Assembly (NCBI RefSeq): GCF_020783335.1
Contig: NZ_CP086068.1
Location: 558,001-622,000 of the forward strand
Direction: 5' to 3'
DNA from: Mucilaginibacter daejeonensis
GTDB lineage: Bacteria; Bacteroidota; Bacteroidia; Sphingobacteriales; Sphingobacteriaceae
Length of the DNA: 64,000 bases
The notes beneath the pieces are model-generated. The model was not told the origin of the DNA. It worked only from the letters and a program-made list of their open reading frames with translations, and did not search any database. A program made the translations under genes and the position numbers. The first letter of the stretch is position 1, and every line of letters begins with the position of its first letter. Of the stretch, positions 49,661 to 58,538 are shown one piece after another.

Positions 49661-49831
49661 ATGAAGAAGTTAAGATATATGATACCGGTATTATTATTAT
49701 TTGCACTGGCCAGCTGCGGCGAGAACCCGCATAATACCTTTGGTGGCCCGTCAAACAACCCGCACGATACATCAGCTTCCCGGCGTGATACCAGTTCCGT
49801 GAGTACGCGTACCGATGGCCACGAGCGATAA
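49661..49831 (+). CDS. Small lipoprotein (56 residues)
   Basis: The frame reads as a 56-residue protein: basic start M-K-K-L-R-Y, hydrophobic P-V-L-L-L-F-A, lipobox L-A-S-C with the lipidated Cys19, then a short hydrophilic tail rich in Ser, Thr, Asn, Asp and His. This is a complete lipoprotein layout with almost no folded domain, so it would be a small outer- or inner-membrane lipoprotein of unknown role. The signal sequence quality makes it likely a real gene. Two terminator-like hairpins follow at 49991-50064. Confidence 0.65.
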   Translation: MKKLRYMIPVLLLFALASCGENPHNTFGGPSNNPHDTSASRRDTSSVSTRTDGHER

Positions 49832-49990
49832 GCGATAATAGAACGATGAGTTGTGGAAATGACCGGGAATAAATTCCACATTCTACAGTAAATATTTCCC
49901 CATAGTAAACTCAAGTGATTGTTAAAGGCAACTTAATTAAGTTAAATGGGCGTTTTTAACCTTTGGTATAAAAATTGGATATATGAAAAT

Positions 49991-50064
49991 GCCCTACTCA
50001 AAGGGCTGTTTTTCATAGGTAGATGTAGAGTCGGATAGCTGCGAGAGTGATTCCGACTTTTTTA
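49991..50064 (+). terminator. Two consecutive terminator-like hairpins
   Basis: GCCCT/AGGGC (49991-50006) followed by TGTTTTT, then AGTCGGA/TCCGACT (50029-50058) followed by a T-run. They lie downstream of the small lipoprotein gene and read in its direction. Confidence 0.6.
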
Positions 50065-50065
50065 T

Positions 50066-50503
50066 TTAGAAAGAATTTTTTCGCCTTAACCCTTCCGCGC
50101 CAAAACGTAACAGATCTTTAGAGGTGATGTAACCTACCGTATTGAGCACGATCTGCCCTTTACTATTCATAATGATGAGCGTAGGGTAAGCCCGCATACC
50201 CCATTGCTGCGCCAGTTGCGGGTGGTTGCCCCGCTCCATATCTAGCGCTACGTTCACAAAATTCGAGTTAAAGAACTCCGCAGCTTTAGGATCTTTAAAG
50301 GTCGTTGCCTTGAGCATTTTGCATGGACCGCACCAGGTAGCATAAGCATCAACAAAGATGTATTTATGCTGCGCCGCAGCTTGTTTAAGCGCCTCGGGCC
50401 ATGAGTTCTCGATAAAGTTGATCTGGGTGTTTTGACCCCGGCTGATCAGCGTGGCCGTTACCAGCAGTATGATCAGTGATGCGCGTTTAATCATTGATGT
50501 CAT
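50066..50503 (-). CDS. Thioredoxin-family protein (periplasmic thiol oxidoreductase type)
   Basis: A 145-residue protein with an N-terminal hydrophobic signal (about residues 8-20) and a thioredoxin fold. The active site W-C-G-P-C-K has Cys58 and Cys61, preceded by K-Y-I-F-V-D-A-Y-A-T. M-R-A-Y-P-T-L-I-I-M has the cis-proline. It is probably a periplasmic disulfide reductase or thiol-protection protein; the partner is not known. An alternative start is the Met at 50494. Confidence 0.87.
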   Translation of the reverse strand: MTSMIKRASLIILLVTATLISRGQNTQINFIENSWPEALKQAAAQHKYIFVDAYATWCGPCKMLKATTFKDPKAAEFFNSNFVNVALDMERGNHPQLAQQWGMRAYPTLIIMNSKGQIVLNTVGYITSKDLLRFGAEGLRRKNSF

Positions 50504-50563
50504 ATTCCATAAAAAACTCCACCTGGTTTTCCAGGCGGAGAGTTATCAGCTATTATTTATTAA

Positions 50564-52387
50564 TTAGGGACGGAAAGGGCGTTGCGGCCTTTGCTGGCGC
50601 TGTTGTTCCTGCTGCTGCTGTTGCTGCTGGCGTTGTTGTTCACGCTGTTGCTGTTGTTGTTGGCGTTGTTGTTCTTGTTGCTGCTGACGCTGTTGCTGTT
50701 GTTGTTGGCGTTGCTGTTCTTGTTGCTGCTGACGCTGTTGCTCCTGCTGTTGACGTTGTTGTTCTTGTTGCTGCTGACGCTGTTGCTCCCGTTGTTGGCG
50801 TTGCTGTTCTTGTTGTTGCTGACGCTGTTGCTCCTGCTGTTGACGTTGAATCTCTTGTTGCTGTTGACGTTGTTGCTCCTGCTGTTGGCGTTGCTGTTCT
50901 TGACGCTGTTGCTCTTGCTGTTGACGTTGCTGTTCCTGCTGTTGCTGGCGTTGTTGATCCTGTTGTTGCTGCCTTTGTTGCTGTTGCTGCTGCCACTGTT
51001 GGCGACGCATATCCTGCTGCTGACGTTGTTGCTGCCACTGCTGGCGGCGTTGTTCCATTTGCTGGCGCTGCTCGTCAGTAGGCTGGCCTTGCTGTCCCTG
51101 CTGCTGACGTTGTTGCTGCCACTGCTGGCGACGTTGTTCCATTTGTTGGCGCTGCTCGTCAGTTAGCTGGCCTTGCTGTCCCTGTTGTTGACGTTGTTGT
51201 TGCCACTGCTGGCGACGTTGTTCCATTTGCTGGCGCTGCTCGTCAGTTAGCTGTCCTTGTTGGCCGTTGTCGCTACGTTGGCCCCATTGCTGGCGGCGTT
51301 GGTCATCACGGCCTTGCTGGTCTTGCACGGCACGTTGCTGGTCGGCCACCTGCTGCTGATCTTGTTGCTGGCGGCGGCGCTGATCTTGTTCGTAACCGAT
51401 GCGGTCGGTCTGCACGCCATTGCGGGTAGGGCGGCCATTATTACGGTCGTTGCCTTGCGGGCTGCGTCCGTTAAAGCGTGGGTCAGGGTTGTTCACTCTT
51501 ACCACGTTGCCGGCATCATTGCTGCGGGCGGTGTTGGCCAAGCGACCCGCGTTCTGGCTATTGGTAGCAGCGCCACGGCGGTCACGCGCACCGATCCTCC
51601 AATCAGGGTGAGCATTACGGTATGCGCTGCCATCCACCACACGGGCAGGGCGGGCATCGCCACCTCTGCGTACCACTGGGCGGTATATATTGATGGTGGT
51701 GTTGTTCACATAACTGCGTGATGGCCTGTTGATGTTACGAATGTTATATACCTGTACCCGGTTGCGGGTCACGCGCTCAATGTCGGCAATGCGTGGTCCG
51801 CAGGCATGTCGGCTGTTGTTACGCTCATAGTAATTGTTGATCACCGTGGTGCGGCTAAATATACTGATGATGCGTGGTCTTGGTACATAATAATTGTAGA
51901 TCACCGGACTATTGATGTATATCTGCGGGGCAAAGGTCCAGTAGTCATAAGGAATACTGGCGCCAAAGCTAATGCCCGGGCCTAACGGAGCCCAGCCGTA
52001 ATAATAGTCATCATCGGTACGCCAATCCACCCAGGCTGGTCCCCATTCATAGTCGGGGATCCATTCCCAGCCGTAGTAGTCGTCAAAGCGCCAGCGGCCG
52101 TAATGGAAAGGAGCCCAACCCCATTCATAGTCAGACACCCAGGTGTTGCCATACTCGGTCATGGCCCAGTGTCCGTTGGTAGCGTAGGGTTTAAAGTCGC
52201 TATCTACATCGGGTACCCAAACGGTGCCGTACTGGTCGTCATTTACCCAGGTGCCATAAGGTTGTAACTGGTCGTAAAAATCCTGGAAAGTTATTTGGTC
52301 GTTCTGCGCCGATGCCTTTTGTGGGACAGCCGCCATGGTGAAGATCACCATGACGCACAGATATATGTATTTGATCAGCGGTCTCAT
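50564..52387 (-). CDS. DUF6600-type secreted protein with a long Gln/Arg-rich tail
   Basis: A 607-residue protein with a signal peptide (A-S-A-Q near residue 28). Residues about 35-190 hold repeated aromatic motifs (Y-G-T-W-V, G-H-W, W-V-P-D, Y-E-W-G-W-A-P-F-H-Y-G-R-W, Y-G-W-E-W-I-P), the DUF6600 signature. A basic N/R-rich middle follows. From about residue 350 to the end the chain is almost wholly Gln and Arg with scattered Glu, including three exact 28-residue repeats, and is expected to be disordered and highly cationic. Its role is unknown; a surface- or nucleic-acid-binding tail is a guess. Opposite-strand frames rich in Leu are shadows of the Gln codons. Confidence 0.78.
   Translation of the reverse strand: MRPLIKYIYLCVMVIFTMAAVPQKASAQNDQITFQDFYDQLQPYGTWVNDDQYGTVWVPDVDSDFKPYATNGHWAMTEYGNTWVSDYEWGWAPFHYGRWRFDDYYGWEWIPDYEWGPAWVDWRTDDDYYYGWAPLGPGISFGASIPYDYWTFAPQIYINSPVIYNYYVPRPRIISIFSRTTVINNYYERNNSRHACGPRIADIERVTRNRVQVYNIRNINRPSRSYVNNTTINIYRPVVRRGGDARPARVVDGSAYRNAHPDWRIGARDRRGAATNSQNAGRLANTARSNDAGNVVRVNNPDPRFNGRSPQGNDRNNGRPTRNGVQTDRIGYEQDQRRRQQQDQQQVADQQRAVQDQQGRDDQRRQQWGQRSDNGQQGQLTDEQRQQMEQRRQQWQQQRQQQGQQGQLTDEQRQQMEQRRQQWQQQRQQQGQQGQPTDEQRQQMEQRRQQWQQQRQQQDMRRQQWQQQQQQRQQQQDQQRQQQQEQQRQQQEQQRQEQQRQQQEQQRQQQQEIQRQQQEQQRQQQQEQQRQQREQQRQQQQEQQRQQQEQQRQQQQEQQRQQQQQQRQQQQEQQRQQQQQQREQQRQQQQQQQEQQRQQRPQRPFRP
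51014..51265 (-). repeat. Three 84-bp tandem repeats within the DUF6600 gene
   Basis: TTCCATTT recurs at 51053, 51137 and 51221, an exact 84-base period, encoding a 28-residue unit (G-Q-Q-G-Q-L/P-T-D-E-Q, then Gln/Arg-rich with a single Met and Trp). The surrounding CTG/TTG-rich sequence is a degenerate microsatellite prone to length change. Confidence 0.85.
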
Positions 52388-52591
52388 TCCTGTTGCTTGT
52401 TAATTAGTGTGTTCGGTAAGTATGACACTATTTATCATCAAGCGTTTAACGGTGTTCAATGTTTACCTTTTATTGACCCTGTGTCAGATATGCATATAAA
52501 GCGCCGGTGTATGCTTGCGCAGAAGCAGAGCCATACGGTGAGTGAACTTTTTTCTTACTTTTACATTGATTTAGCTAATAGATATTTTATT

Positions 52592-53554
52592 ATGAGCACT
52601 GTAAATATCCCGAGGTTAGACCTCGATACCTATAAGAACGGCGATGCCGAAAGCCGTAAAAAATTCTCTGACGCTATTGGCGCGGCCTTTAACGATACCG
52701 GTTTCGTGACCATCACCAACCACGGATTAAGCAAGCAACTGATCGATGACCTGTACGCTCAGGTGAAAGCCCTGTTCGCCCTGCCCGAAGAGATCAAGCT
52801 GAAGTATGAAAAACCTGAACTGGCCGGCCAGCGCGGTTACACCAGCAAGGGCAAAGAGACCGCTAAAGGTTTCAAGGTGCCCGATCTTAAAGAGTTTTGG
52901 CAGATCGGCCAGACCGTTACCGACGGCGACCCGATCAAAGAACAATATCCTGACAACGTAGAGGTAGAGGAGCTTCCTGAATTTAACCGCGTGACCCGCG
53001 AAATATATCAAAAGCTGGAAGAGGCCGGTATGATGCTACTTGAAGTCATTGCCGTTTACCTGGAGCTGCCGAAAGACTACTTTAGAGACAAGGTGCACAA
53101 CGGTAACTCGATCTTGCGTACCCTGCACTACTTCCCGATCGAGGATCCTGATGCTTTGGCGCCTGATGCCGTACGTGCCGGTGCCCATGAGGACATCAAC
53201 CTGATCACCCTGCTGATCGGTGCCAGTGCCGATGGTTTGGAAGTGCTGACCCGCGATAACGAGTGGTTCCCGATCAAAGCCCATGGTGAGGACGTAGTGG
53301 TTAACGTAGGCGATATGTTGCAACGTTTGACCAATAACAAGTTGCGCTCGACCACTCACCGTGTGGTGAACCCGCCACGCGAGCAAATGAAATTTTCACG
53401 TTTCTCGGTGCCATTCTTCCTGCACCCGAAATCCGACATGGATCTGACCAGCCTGCCGGGCACCATCGATGAGCAGCACCCTAAGGTATACAGCGATATG
53501 ACCGCCGGCGAATACCTTGACGAGCGCCTGAGAGAGATAGGCCTGAAAAAATAA
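52592..53554 (+). CDS. Isopenicillin N synthase-like 2-oxoglutarate/Fe(II) oxygenase
   Basis: A 320-residue oxygenase from ATG 52592; the frame continues upstream without a better start. Iron ligands are His199 and Asp201 (A-H-E-D-I-N) and His256 (T-T-H-R-V-V-N); the co-substrate motif R-F-S is Arg270-x-Ser272. The N-terminal N-H-G-L (non-haem dioxygenase N domain) is present. The family includes IPNS, ACC oxidase and flavonoid oxygenases; in bacteria the substrate is mostly unknown. A single-gene unit with a terminator. Confidence 0.88.
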   Translation: MSTVNIPRLDLDTYKNGDAESRKKFSDAIGAAFNDTGFVTITNHGLSKQLIDDLYAQVKALFALPEEIKLKYEKPELAGQRGYTSKGKETAKGFKVPDLKEFWQIGQTVTDGDPIKEQYPDNVEVEELPEFNRVTREIYQKLEEAGMMLLEVIAVYLELPKDYFRDKVHNGNSILRTLHYFPIEDPDALAPDAVRAGAHEDINLITLLIGASADGLEVLTRDNEWFPIKAHGEDVVVNVGDMLQRLTNNKLRSTTHRVVNPPREQMKFSRFSVPFFLHPKSDMDLTSLPGTIDEQHPKVYSDMTAGEYLDERLREIGLKK

Positions 53555-53573
53555 TAGAGCTTAAAAGCAGAAA

Positions 53574-53600
53574 AGCAGCCAGAGATGGCTGCTTTTTTTA
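53574..53600 (+). terminator. Terminator after the 2OG oxygenase gene
   Basis: AGCAGCCA and TGGCTGCT form a perfect 8-bp stem with a GAGA tetraloop and a seven-T run. Confidence 0.9.
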
Positions 53601-53643
53601 TTGGATAGTATTTAGCCGAATATTAATGGTCGACCTATCGGCT

Positions 53644-54129
53644 TTACTTATTCATCTCGCTTTCAATAGCGCGGTAAAATTCGTTGCAGTGTTGTGAGCC
53701 AATGATGTAAACCAACCCGTCGCGATCGGTCAGGTGAATGGCCTCGTTACCGGCAGTATAGAAACGGATAGTACCTTTGCTGTGCAGGTTATAAACCGGG
53801 TTGTTCACCAGATAGCGGCTGTAGGTGCCTTTCTCCACTTTAACGATGCTGTTAAGGTCTATCTTCACCAGTTTGGTGGTCCAGAGACCGTTCAAAAGGA
53901 TGCTGCCATTCTGCACCTTGATGCTAAAGTGCACCACAAAACCTAAAATGATCGAGATGATCACAATGGCGAAACCTACCACTACCAACAGGTCGGCGTT
54001 GCGTTCGTTAGGGTCGGTGAAAAAGAAGACGGCAAAACAAAGCATGGCCAACACCAGGCGTATGGTCACGGGGATCCATTCGCGGCCGAGGTATTGTTTC
54101 TCCAAAAAGACCGGTTTGGTATTGCTCAT
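53644..54129 (-). CDS. Small membrane protein with PH-like domain
   Basis: A 161-residue protein with two hydrophobic segments (about 20-38 and 44-68) and a beta-rich C-terminal part (I-K-V-Q-N-G-S-I-L-L-N-G-L-W-T-T-K-L-V-K-I-D-L) like the bacterial PH-fold of DUF304-type proteins; it recalls one half of the 40470 protein. Its start overlaps the tilS stop by four bases (ATGA), so it is co-translated with tilS. The function is unknown. Confidence 0.6.
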   Translation of the reverse strand: MSNTKPVFLEKQYLGREWIPVTIRLVLAMLCFAVFFFTDPNERNADLLVVVGFAIVIISIILGFVVHFSIKVQNGSILLNGLWTTKLVKIDLNSIVKVEKGTYSRYLVNNPVYNLHSKGTIRFYTAGNEAIHLTDRDGLVYIIGSQHCNEFYRAIESEMNK

Positions 54130-55463
54130 GGCTTGATATTGATGCCGAAGATAACAACTTTTTTGGTTCGGCCTGTTAATTTGTAACGGTCGCTCATGCG
54201 GTGGCCAGCCACCCAGATCACTTCCTGGTTACCGTTGACGAGTATAGGTATACGTGTTTTTTGATGTAAAGGTATCTTCAGATCAATAAAAAGATTGCTT
54301 AATTTTTTGGTACCCGTCATGCCCAGCGGCACTATGGTGTCGCCCTGTTGCCAGCTGCGTATAGTGAGCGGATATACCAGCAGGTCGGCATCTACGTAGG
54401 CCAGGTCTCGGTCGGGAATGATCGGTGTATTGGCCTCCACCTGCTCTATGCTGAGTTGATGATCACTCCAGTTCAAAAGCGTATCACCCTCATTGATCAG
54501 CACGGTGTGGGGCTCATCTTTTTCCAGCGGCGTAATGATCACTTGATCACGATCCAGTACCATTCGGTGTGTACTGGATGCGAAGCTGCGGCCGCTGTGC
54601 TTATCTAAGGAGGCCAGCAAGTCATCTACCGTGGTATCATTAAAGCCATGATCTTTCAATAACTCACACATCAGCAGGCGCTGCGGTTCAAGGGTCTTGA
54701 TATCGCTGATCAGGAGGCGCACCGCGTTACCTTGCTGATGCCAAATACGTTGTTTTGCTAAAGCTACCTGTTGAGCGAGTAATCGCTCCAGTTCCCTGAA
54801 ATGCGTCAGGTTACGTTCAAAGGTGCTTTCGAGGTTAGGGTTCAGCTCCTTCAGTTTAGGGATCACCTCGTGGCGCAGTTTGTTGCGGGCATATTTGGTA
54901 GAGGCGTTAGAGCTGTCTTCCATGTAAGCCAGTTGCTCCTGCGCTATGGTGGCGGCTATCTCCTCGCGGTTCATGAACAGGAGTGGGCGTACCAGGTGGC
55001 CATTGCGGGGTAAAATGCCATGTAACCCGGCAATACCGGTGCCCCGGGTAAGGTTCAACAATATTGTCTCGATCGCGTCGTTTTGGTGATGTGCCAGCGC
55101 AACGGCCTCATAACCATGCCCTATCCTGACCTCTTCGAACCATTGATAACGCAGCTCACGGGCCGCCATTTGTATCGACATCCTGTGCTCAGCAGCGTAG
55201 GCCGCGGTATCAAAGTTGGTGGTGTAAAAAGGAACTTCCAGTTGCCGGGCCAGCAGGTGACAGAACTGCTGCTCAGTATCGGCCTCGGCACCACGCAACC
55301 TGAAATTACAATGAGCTATGCCAAACGTATGGCCGGCAGCCTTTAATAAATGAGCCAGCAACACCGAATCCATGCCACCACTCACTGCGGCTATAACTGG
55401 TGTTTCGGCCGTAAAAAGGCCGTTCTGTTGCACGTATGCAGTAAAGCGATCTACCGGCACCAT
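54126..55463 (-). CDS. tilS: tRNA(Ile)-lysidine synthase
   Basis: A protein of about 445 residues from ATG 55463; the frame also opens at a TTG (55469), but that codon is inside the promoter -7 element. The PP-loop motif is A-V-S-G-G-M-D-S (Ser28-Ser33), and D-A-I-E-T-I-L-L-N-L-x-R-G-T follows. The middle and C-terminal domains (L-x-x-x-K-I-P...R-x-P-I-L-V) are present. It modifies C34 of the AUA-reading tRNA-Ile to lysidine, an essential step. The next gene overlaps by four bases. Confidence 0.93.
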   Translation of the reverse strand: MVPVDRFTAYVQQNGLFTAETPVIAAVSGGMDSVLLAHLLKAAGHTFGIAHCNFRLRGAEADTEQQFCHLLARQLEVPFYTTNFDTAAYAAEHRMSIQMAARELRYQWFEEVRIGHGYEAVALAHHQNDAIETILLNLTRGTGIAGLHGILPRNGHLVRPLLFMNREEIAATIAQEQLAYMEDSSNASTKYARNKLRHEVIPKLKELNPNLESTFERNLTHFRELERLLAQQVALAKQRIWHQQGNAVRLLISDIKTLEPQRLLMCELLKDHGFNDTTVDDLLASLDKHSGRSFASSTHRMVLDRDQVIITPLEKDEPHTVLINEGDTLLNWSDHQLSIEQVEANTPIIPDRDLAYVDADLLVYPLTIRSWQQGDTIVPLGMTGTKKLSNLFIDLKIPLHQKTRIPILVNGNQEVIWVAGHRMSDRYKLTGRTKKVVIFGINIKP

Positions 55464-55466
55464 GGT

Positions 55467-55496
55467 CAAAATTATTAATTAATAACCGCAACCAAA
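55467..55496 (-). promoter_or_regulatory. tilS promoter abutting the start codon
   Basis: TTTG (55496-55493), 18 bases, TAATTTTG (55474-55467) on the minus strand, then ACC and the tilS ATG. The -7 element ends only three bases before the start, so transcription would begin at or next to the ATG, giving a leaderless mRNA. Confidence 0.65.
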
Positions 55497-55500
55497 CAAC

Positions 55501-55508
55501 TAATTTTG
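55501..55508 (+). promoter_or_regulatory. -7 element abutting the GTG start of the OstA-like gene
   Basis: TAATTTTG, the same octamer as for tilS, ends four bases before GTG 55513, implying a leaderless transcript. No good -33 match is present. Confidence 0.5.
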
Positions 55509-55512
55509 TAGC

Positions 55513-57828
55513 GTGAGAAAATATCTCTTTTTATACCTACTGATCAGCTTTGCCTGTAGCGCCGTGGCGCAGCGTAAACCCAAACCTACCATCGTTGACC
55601 TCATACGGTCTGACCGGGCAGAGGGCGTGCGGATAAAAGGTGAAGACGTGATCAAGGTATATCAGGGCATGTTCAAGCAAGAGGGAACTACCCTCACCTC
55701 CGATAGCGCTTACTACTACCAGGCACGGAACTCCTTCGATGCCTTTGGTAATGTCCACATTAACCAGGGCGATACCCTGAACGTGTATGGCGACAAGCTC
55801 TACTATAATGGTAATACCCACGTGGCCCTCGTGACCGACAATGTACGTATGGTGGATCGTGATGCCACGCTTACCACCAATTACCTCACCTACAACACGG
55901 CCACCCGTATAGGCACCTACACCGGCGGCGGTAAACTGGTGAACAAGGACAATACCCTGGTGAGTAAGAACGGCTATTATTTTGCCAATTCCCGCGATGC
56001 TTATTTCAGGTACGATGTGGTACTGACCACGGTAGATGCCATCATCAAGACCGATACCCTGCGCTATAATTCCGGTAGCCGCATCTCTTATTTTTACGGC
56101 CCCACCAAAATATTGGGTAAAGACAAGGACACCTTGTACACCGAACGTGGCAACTATAACACTATTACAGAGCAGGCCTTCTTCAGCAAGAATAACCTTT
56201 ACTCATCGGGCAGTAAGTCGTTAAAAGGGGACAGCCTTTTTTATGACCGCTTGAAAGGTTACGGTCGTGCCGTGAAACGGGTGACCTTTAATGACAATGA
56301 GCAAAAGGTGACCATCAAAGGCGATCTGGGCACATTTTACAAAGCGGAGGAAAAGTGCGTGGTGACCGAAAACCCTTATGCCATCATCATTACCGAACAA
56401 CGCGACAGCACTAAAAGCGATTCGGCCACGGTACAGCCAGCCGATATCAAGGCAAAAAAGGACAATACTAAAGTGGTCAGCAAGGTGCCACCGGTAAAGG
56501 CCAAGCTAAAGCCAGTCACCACTAACAGTACTGCCAAAGCTACTGATGCGGCCGCCAAGACCGACACCGCCGCCGTACCGCCGCCACCCAAGGTAAAACG
56601 TGATACCATTTACTGGGGAGCCGATACGCTCGAAACCCGAATCATGACCTATAAAAGCCTGCGCGAACTACAGGAAAAGATGCGACAGGCCGGCATACGG
56701 GACACCTCGCTGAAAGATACGGGCAAGGTAGTGGTGAAACGCAAACCTATCCCGCTTTCCACCGCCAAAAACCTGATACAGCCGCCACCGGCCGACTTCA
56801 AGATGGATATGAGCTTTTTGCGCCCTAACTACTTTGGTAAGCCTAAACCAGTAGATACGTTGCAAAAGAAAAAGCAGGCGATGGCTCGTGCCGCAGCCGA
56901 CAGTGCTAAAAAGAAGGCCGCTCCCGCAAAACCAAAGATCATCAAGACCGACTCGGTATACCTGGCCAATAAGCTGAACCTGAGCGATACGGCCCGTATA
57001 CGCGTAATGAGCGCGCATCATAACGCCAAGATATTTAAATCAGATCTGCAAGCCAAGTCCGATTCGATGTTCTACAGTTATGCCGACTCTACCATGCGTT
57101 GCTTTGTGAACCCGATGTTCTGGACGCAAGGTTCGCAAATATCTGGCGATACCATTTACCTGCAGCTCAAGAACAAAAAGCTGGACAATATGAATGTGTT
57201 CCCCAATGCGTTCACGGTCAATATAGAGGGGACAGACTCCACGAACTTTAACCAGGTGGCCGGGAAGCGTATGCGTGGATTTTTTGTGGAAAATAAGTTC
57301 CAGCGCTTGTTTGTGGATGGTAACGCAGAGACCATTTATTATAACCGCGACAGCCTTAAGAACGTGACCGAACTACTGCGCACCATCAGCAGCCGTATAC
57401 GCGTGAACTTTAAGGATAACAGCGCCACCGATGTCACCTGGTATACCAAAGTAGATGAACGCGGCATCCCGATCAAAAAGGCCAAGGAAGATGAAAAGAT
57501 CTTGAAAGGTTTTATCTGGAAGCCCAAGGACCGGCCCGCCTCCAAAGAAGTGATCACCTCACCGGCTGTACGCAAAAAAGCTGCTCAGGCCCGTAAGGTG
57601 GCAAGCAAGCCAGCCAAGCCAACGGGCAAACCTGGCGCTAAACCCGGCCAAAAGCCATCGGCTTCTAAGCCAGCAGCTACTACGGTTCCTGCGGCGGGAG
57701 ACAGCACCAAAATGAGCCCTCAGGCAGGTGGCATTGCTCCTGCACTAAAAGATAGCTCGAAGGTGAAGCCTGTTGCAGATACCTTGAAAAAGGCAGCACC
57801 AGTAGATACGACCAAGAAAAAGCCTTGA
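55513..57828 (+). CDS. OstA-like (LptA-family) outer-membrane biogenesis protein
   Basis: A 771-residue protein with a GTG start and a signal peptide (hydrophobic L-F-L-Y-L-L-I-S-F-A-C-S-A-V-A-Q). The N-terminal half shows the repetitive OstA/LptA beta-jellyroll pattern (G-E-D-V-I-K-V-Y-Q-G-M-F-K, L-T-S-D-S-A-Y-Y-Y, F-D-A-F-G-N-V-H-I-N-Q-G-D-T-L-N-V-Y-G-D-K-L). The middle and C terminus contain Lys/Pro/Ala-rich low-complexity linkers (about 290-360 and 690-771). It is expected to work in LPS transport to the outer membrane. Much longer than LptA (about 180 residues), as in Bacteroidetes. Confidence 0.82.
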   Translation: MRKYLFLYLLISFACSAVAQRKPKPTIVDLIRSDRAEGVRIKGEDVIKVYQGMFKQEGTTLTSDSAYYYQARNSFDAFGNVHINQGDTLNVYGDKLYYNGNTHVALVTDNVRMVDRDATLTTNYLTYNTATRIGTYTGGGKLVNKDNTLVSKNGYYFANSRDAYFRYDVVLTTVDAIIKTDTLRYNSGSRISYFYGPTKILGKDKDTLYTERGNYNTITEQAFFSKNNLYSSGSKSLKGDSLFYDRLKGYGRAVKRVTFNDNEQKVTIKGDLGTFYKAEEKCVVTENPYAIIITEQRDSTKSDSATVQPADIKAKKDNTKVVSKVPPVKAKLKPVTTNSTAKATDAAAKTDTAAVPPPPKVKRDTIYWGADTLETRIMTYKSLRELQEKMRQAGIRDTSLKDTGKVVVKRKPIPLSTAKNLIQPPPADFKMDMSFLRPNYFGKPKPVDTLQKKKQAMARAAADSAKKKAAPAKPKIIKTDSVYLANKLNLSDTARIRVMSAHHNAKIFKSDLQAKSDSMFYSYADSTMRCFVNPMFWTQGSQISGDTIYLQLKNKKLDNMNVFPNAFTVNIEGTDSTNFNQVAGKRMRGFFVENKFQRLFVDGNAETIYYNRDSLKNVTELLRTISSRIRVNFKDNSATDVTWYTKVDERGIPIKKAKEDEKILKGFIWKPKDRPASKEVITSPAVRKKAAQARKVASKPAKPTGKPGAKPGQKPSASKPAATTVPAAGDSTKMSPQAGGIAPALKDSSKVKPVADTLKKAAPVDTTKKKP

Positions 57829-57947
57829 GGATAATAAGGGTCAGACGGCTTGCCACCTTGCTTGTAGGCAAATAACACTTGTTAATGCGATGCAACGTAG
57901 GATGCTTCACTATCATTCAGCATGACATGGAGTAAATAAGCTCTATC

Positions 57948-58535
57948 TTATCCTACCTGCTCTTTTAAGAACGTGATCAGTTTTTCCATGGCAATGGCGC
58001 GATGGCTGATGGCGTTCTTTTGTTCCATGGTCATTTGGGCAAAGGTCACGTCGTAGCCCAGCGGTTCAAAAATGGGATCATAGCCGAAGCCACCAAGTCC
58101 TGCGCGTTCGCGGCGGATATGACCTTCAACGATGCCTTCAAAAAAGTGCTCTTCGCCGTTCCATAATAATGAGATCACCGTACGAAATTGCGCGCGGCGG
58201 TCCTCAAATATCTCCAGCTTTTGCAGCACCTTGTTCATGTTAGCCTCGTGATCGCCATGCTGGCCGGCGTACCTTGCCGAAAAAACGCCCGGCTCGTTGT
58301 TGAGGGCATAGATCTCGAGGCCGCTATCATCGCCAAAGCAATTCAGTCCGTATTTATTGAACACATGATGGCTTTTGATCGAGGCGTTCTCCCGAAAGGT
58401 AAGGCCCGTCTCGGCTATATCATCATGGCAGTCAATATCGGTCAGGCTCAGGAGTTGTAAACGGTCGCCCACTTTGGCGGCAACTTCCTGTAATTTATGC
58501 TGATTATTGGTAGCGAATACTAAACTTAAAGGCAT
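57948..58535 (-). CDS. rdgB: Non-canonical purine NTP pyrophosphatase (RdgB/HAM1)
   Basis: A 195-residue enzyme: F-A-T-N-N-Q-H-K-L-Q-E-V at residues 6-17 is the conserved S/T-x-N-x-x-K-x-x-E signature; F-G-D-D-S-G-L-E-I and Y-A-G (S-A-R-Y-A-G) follow; F-G-Y-D-P-I-F and S-H-R-A are near the C terminus. It hydrolyses dITP, dXTP and ITP to limit mutagenic purines. It starts three bases after the stop of the upstream hypothetical gene, so they form an operon. Confidence 0.94.
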   Translation of the reverse strand: MPLSLVFATNNQHKLQEVAAKVGDRLQLLSLTDIDCHDDIAETGLTFRENASIKSHHVFNKYGLNCFGDDSGLEIYALNNEPGVFSARYAGQHGDHEANMNKVLQKLEIFEDRRAQFRTVISLLWNGEEHFFEGIVEGHIRRERAGLGGFGYDPIFEPLGYDVTFAQMTMEQKNAISHRAIAMEKLITFLKEQVG

Positions 58536-58538
58536 AGG

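Noticed and set aside
50582-51166. Long Leu-rich open frame on the plus strand across the Gln/Arg region
   Set aside because: It is the complement of CAG/CAA Gln codons; low complexity, no start context, and it contradicts the clear DUF6600 gene on the other strand.
52422-52499. 25-codon hydrophobic frame upstream of the 2OG oxygenase gene
   Set aside because: No ribosome-binding or promoter context and a chance hydrophobic composition are more likely.
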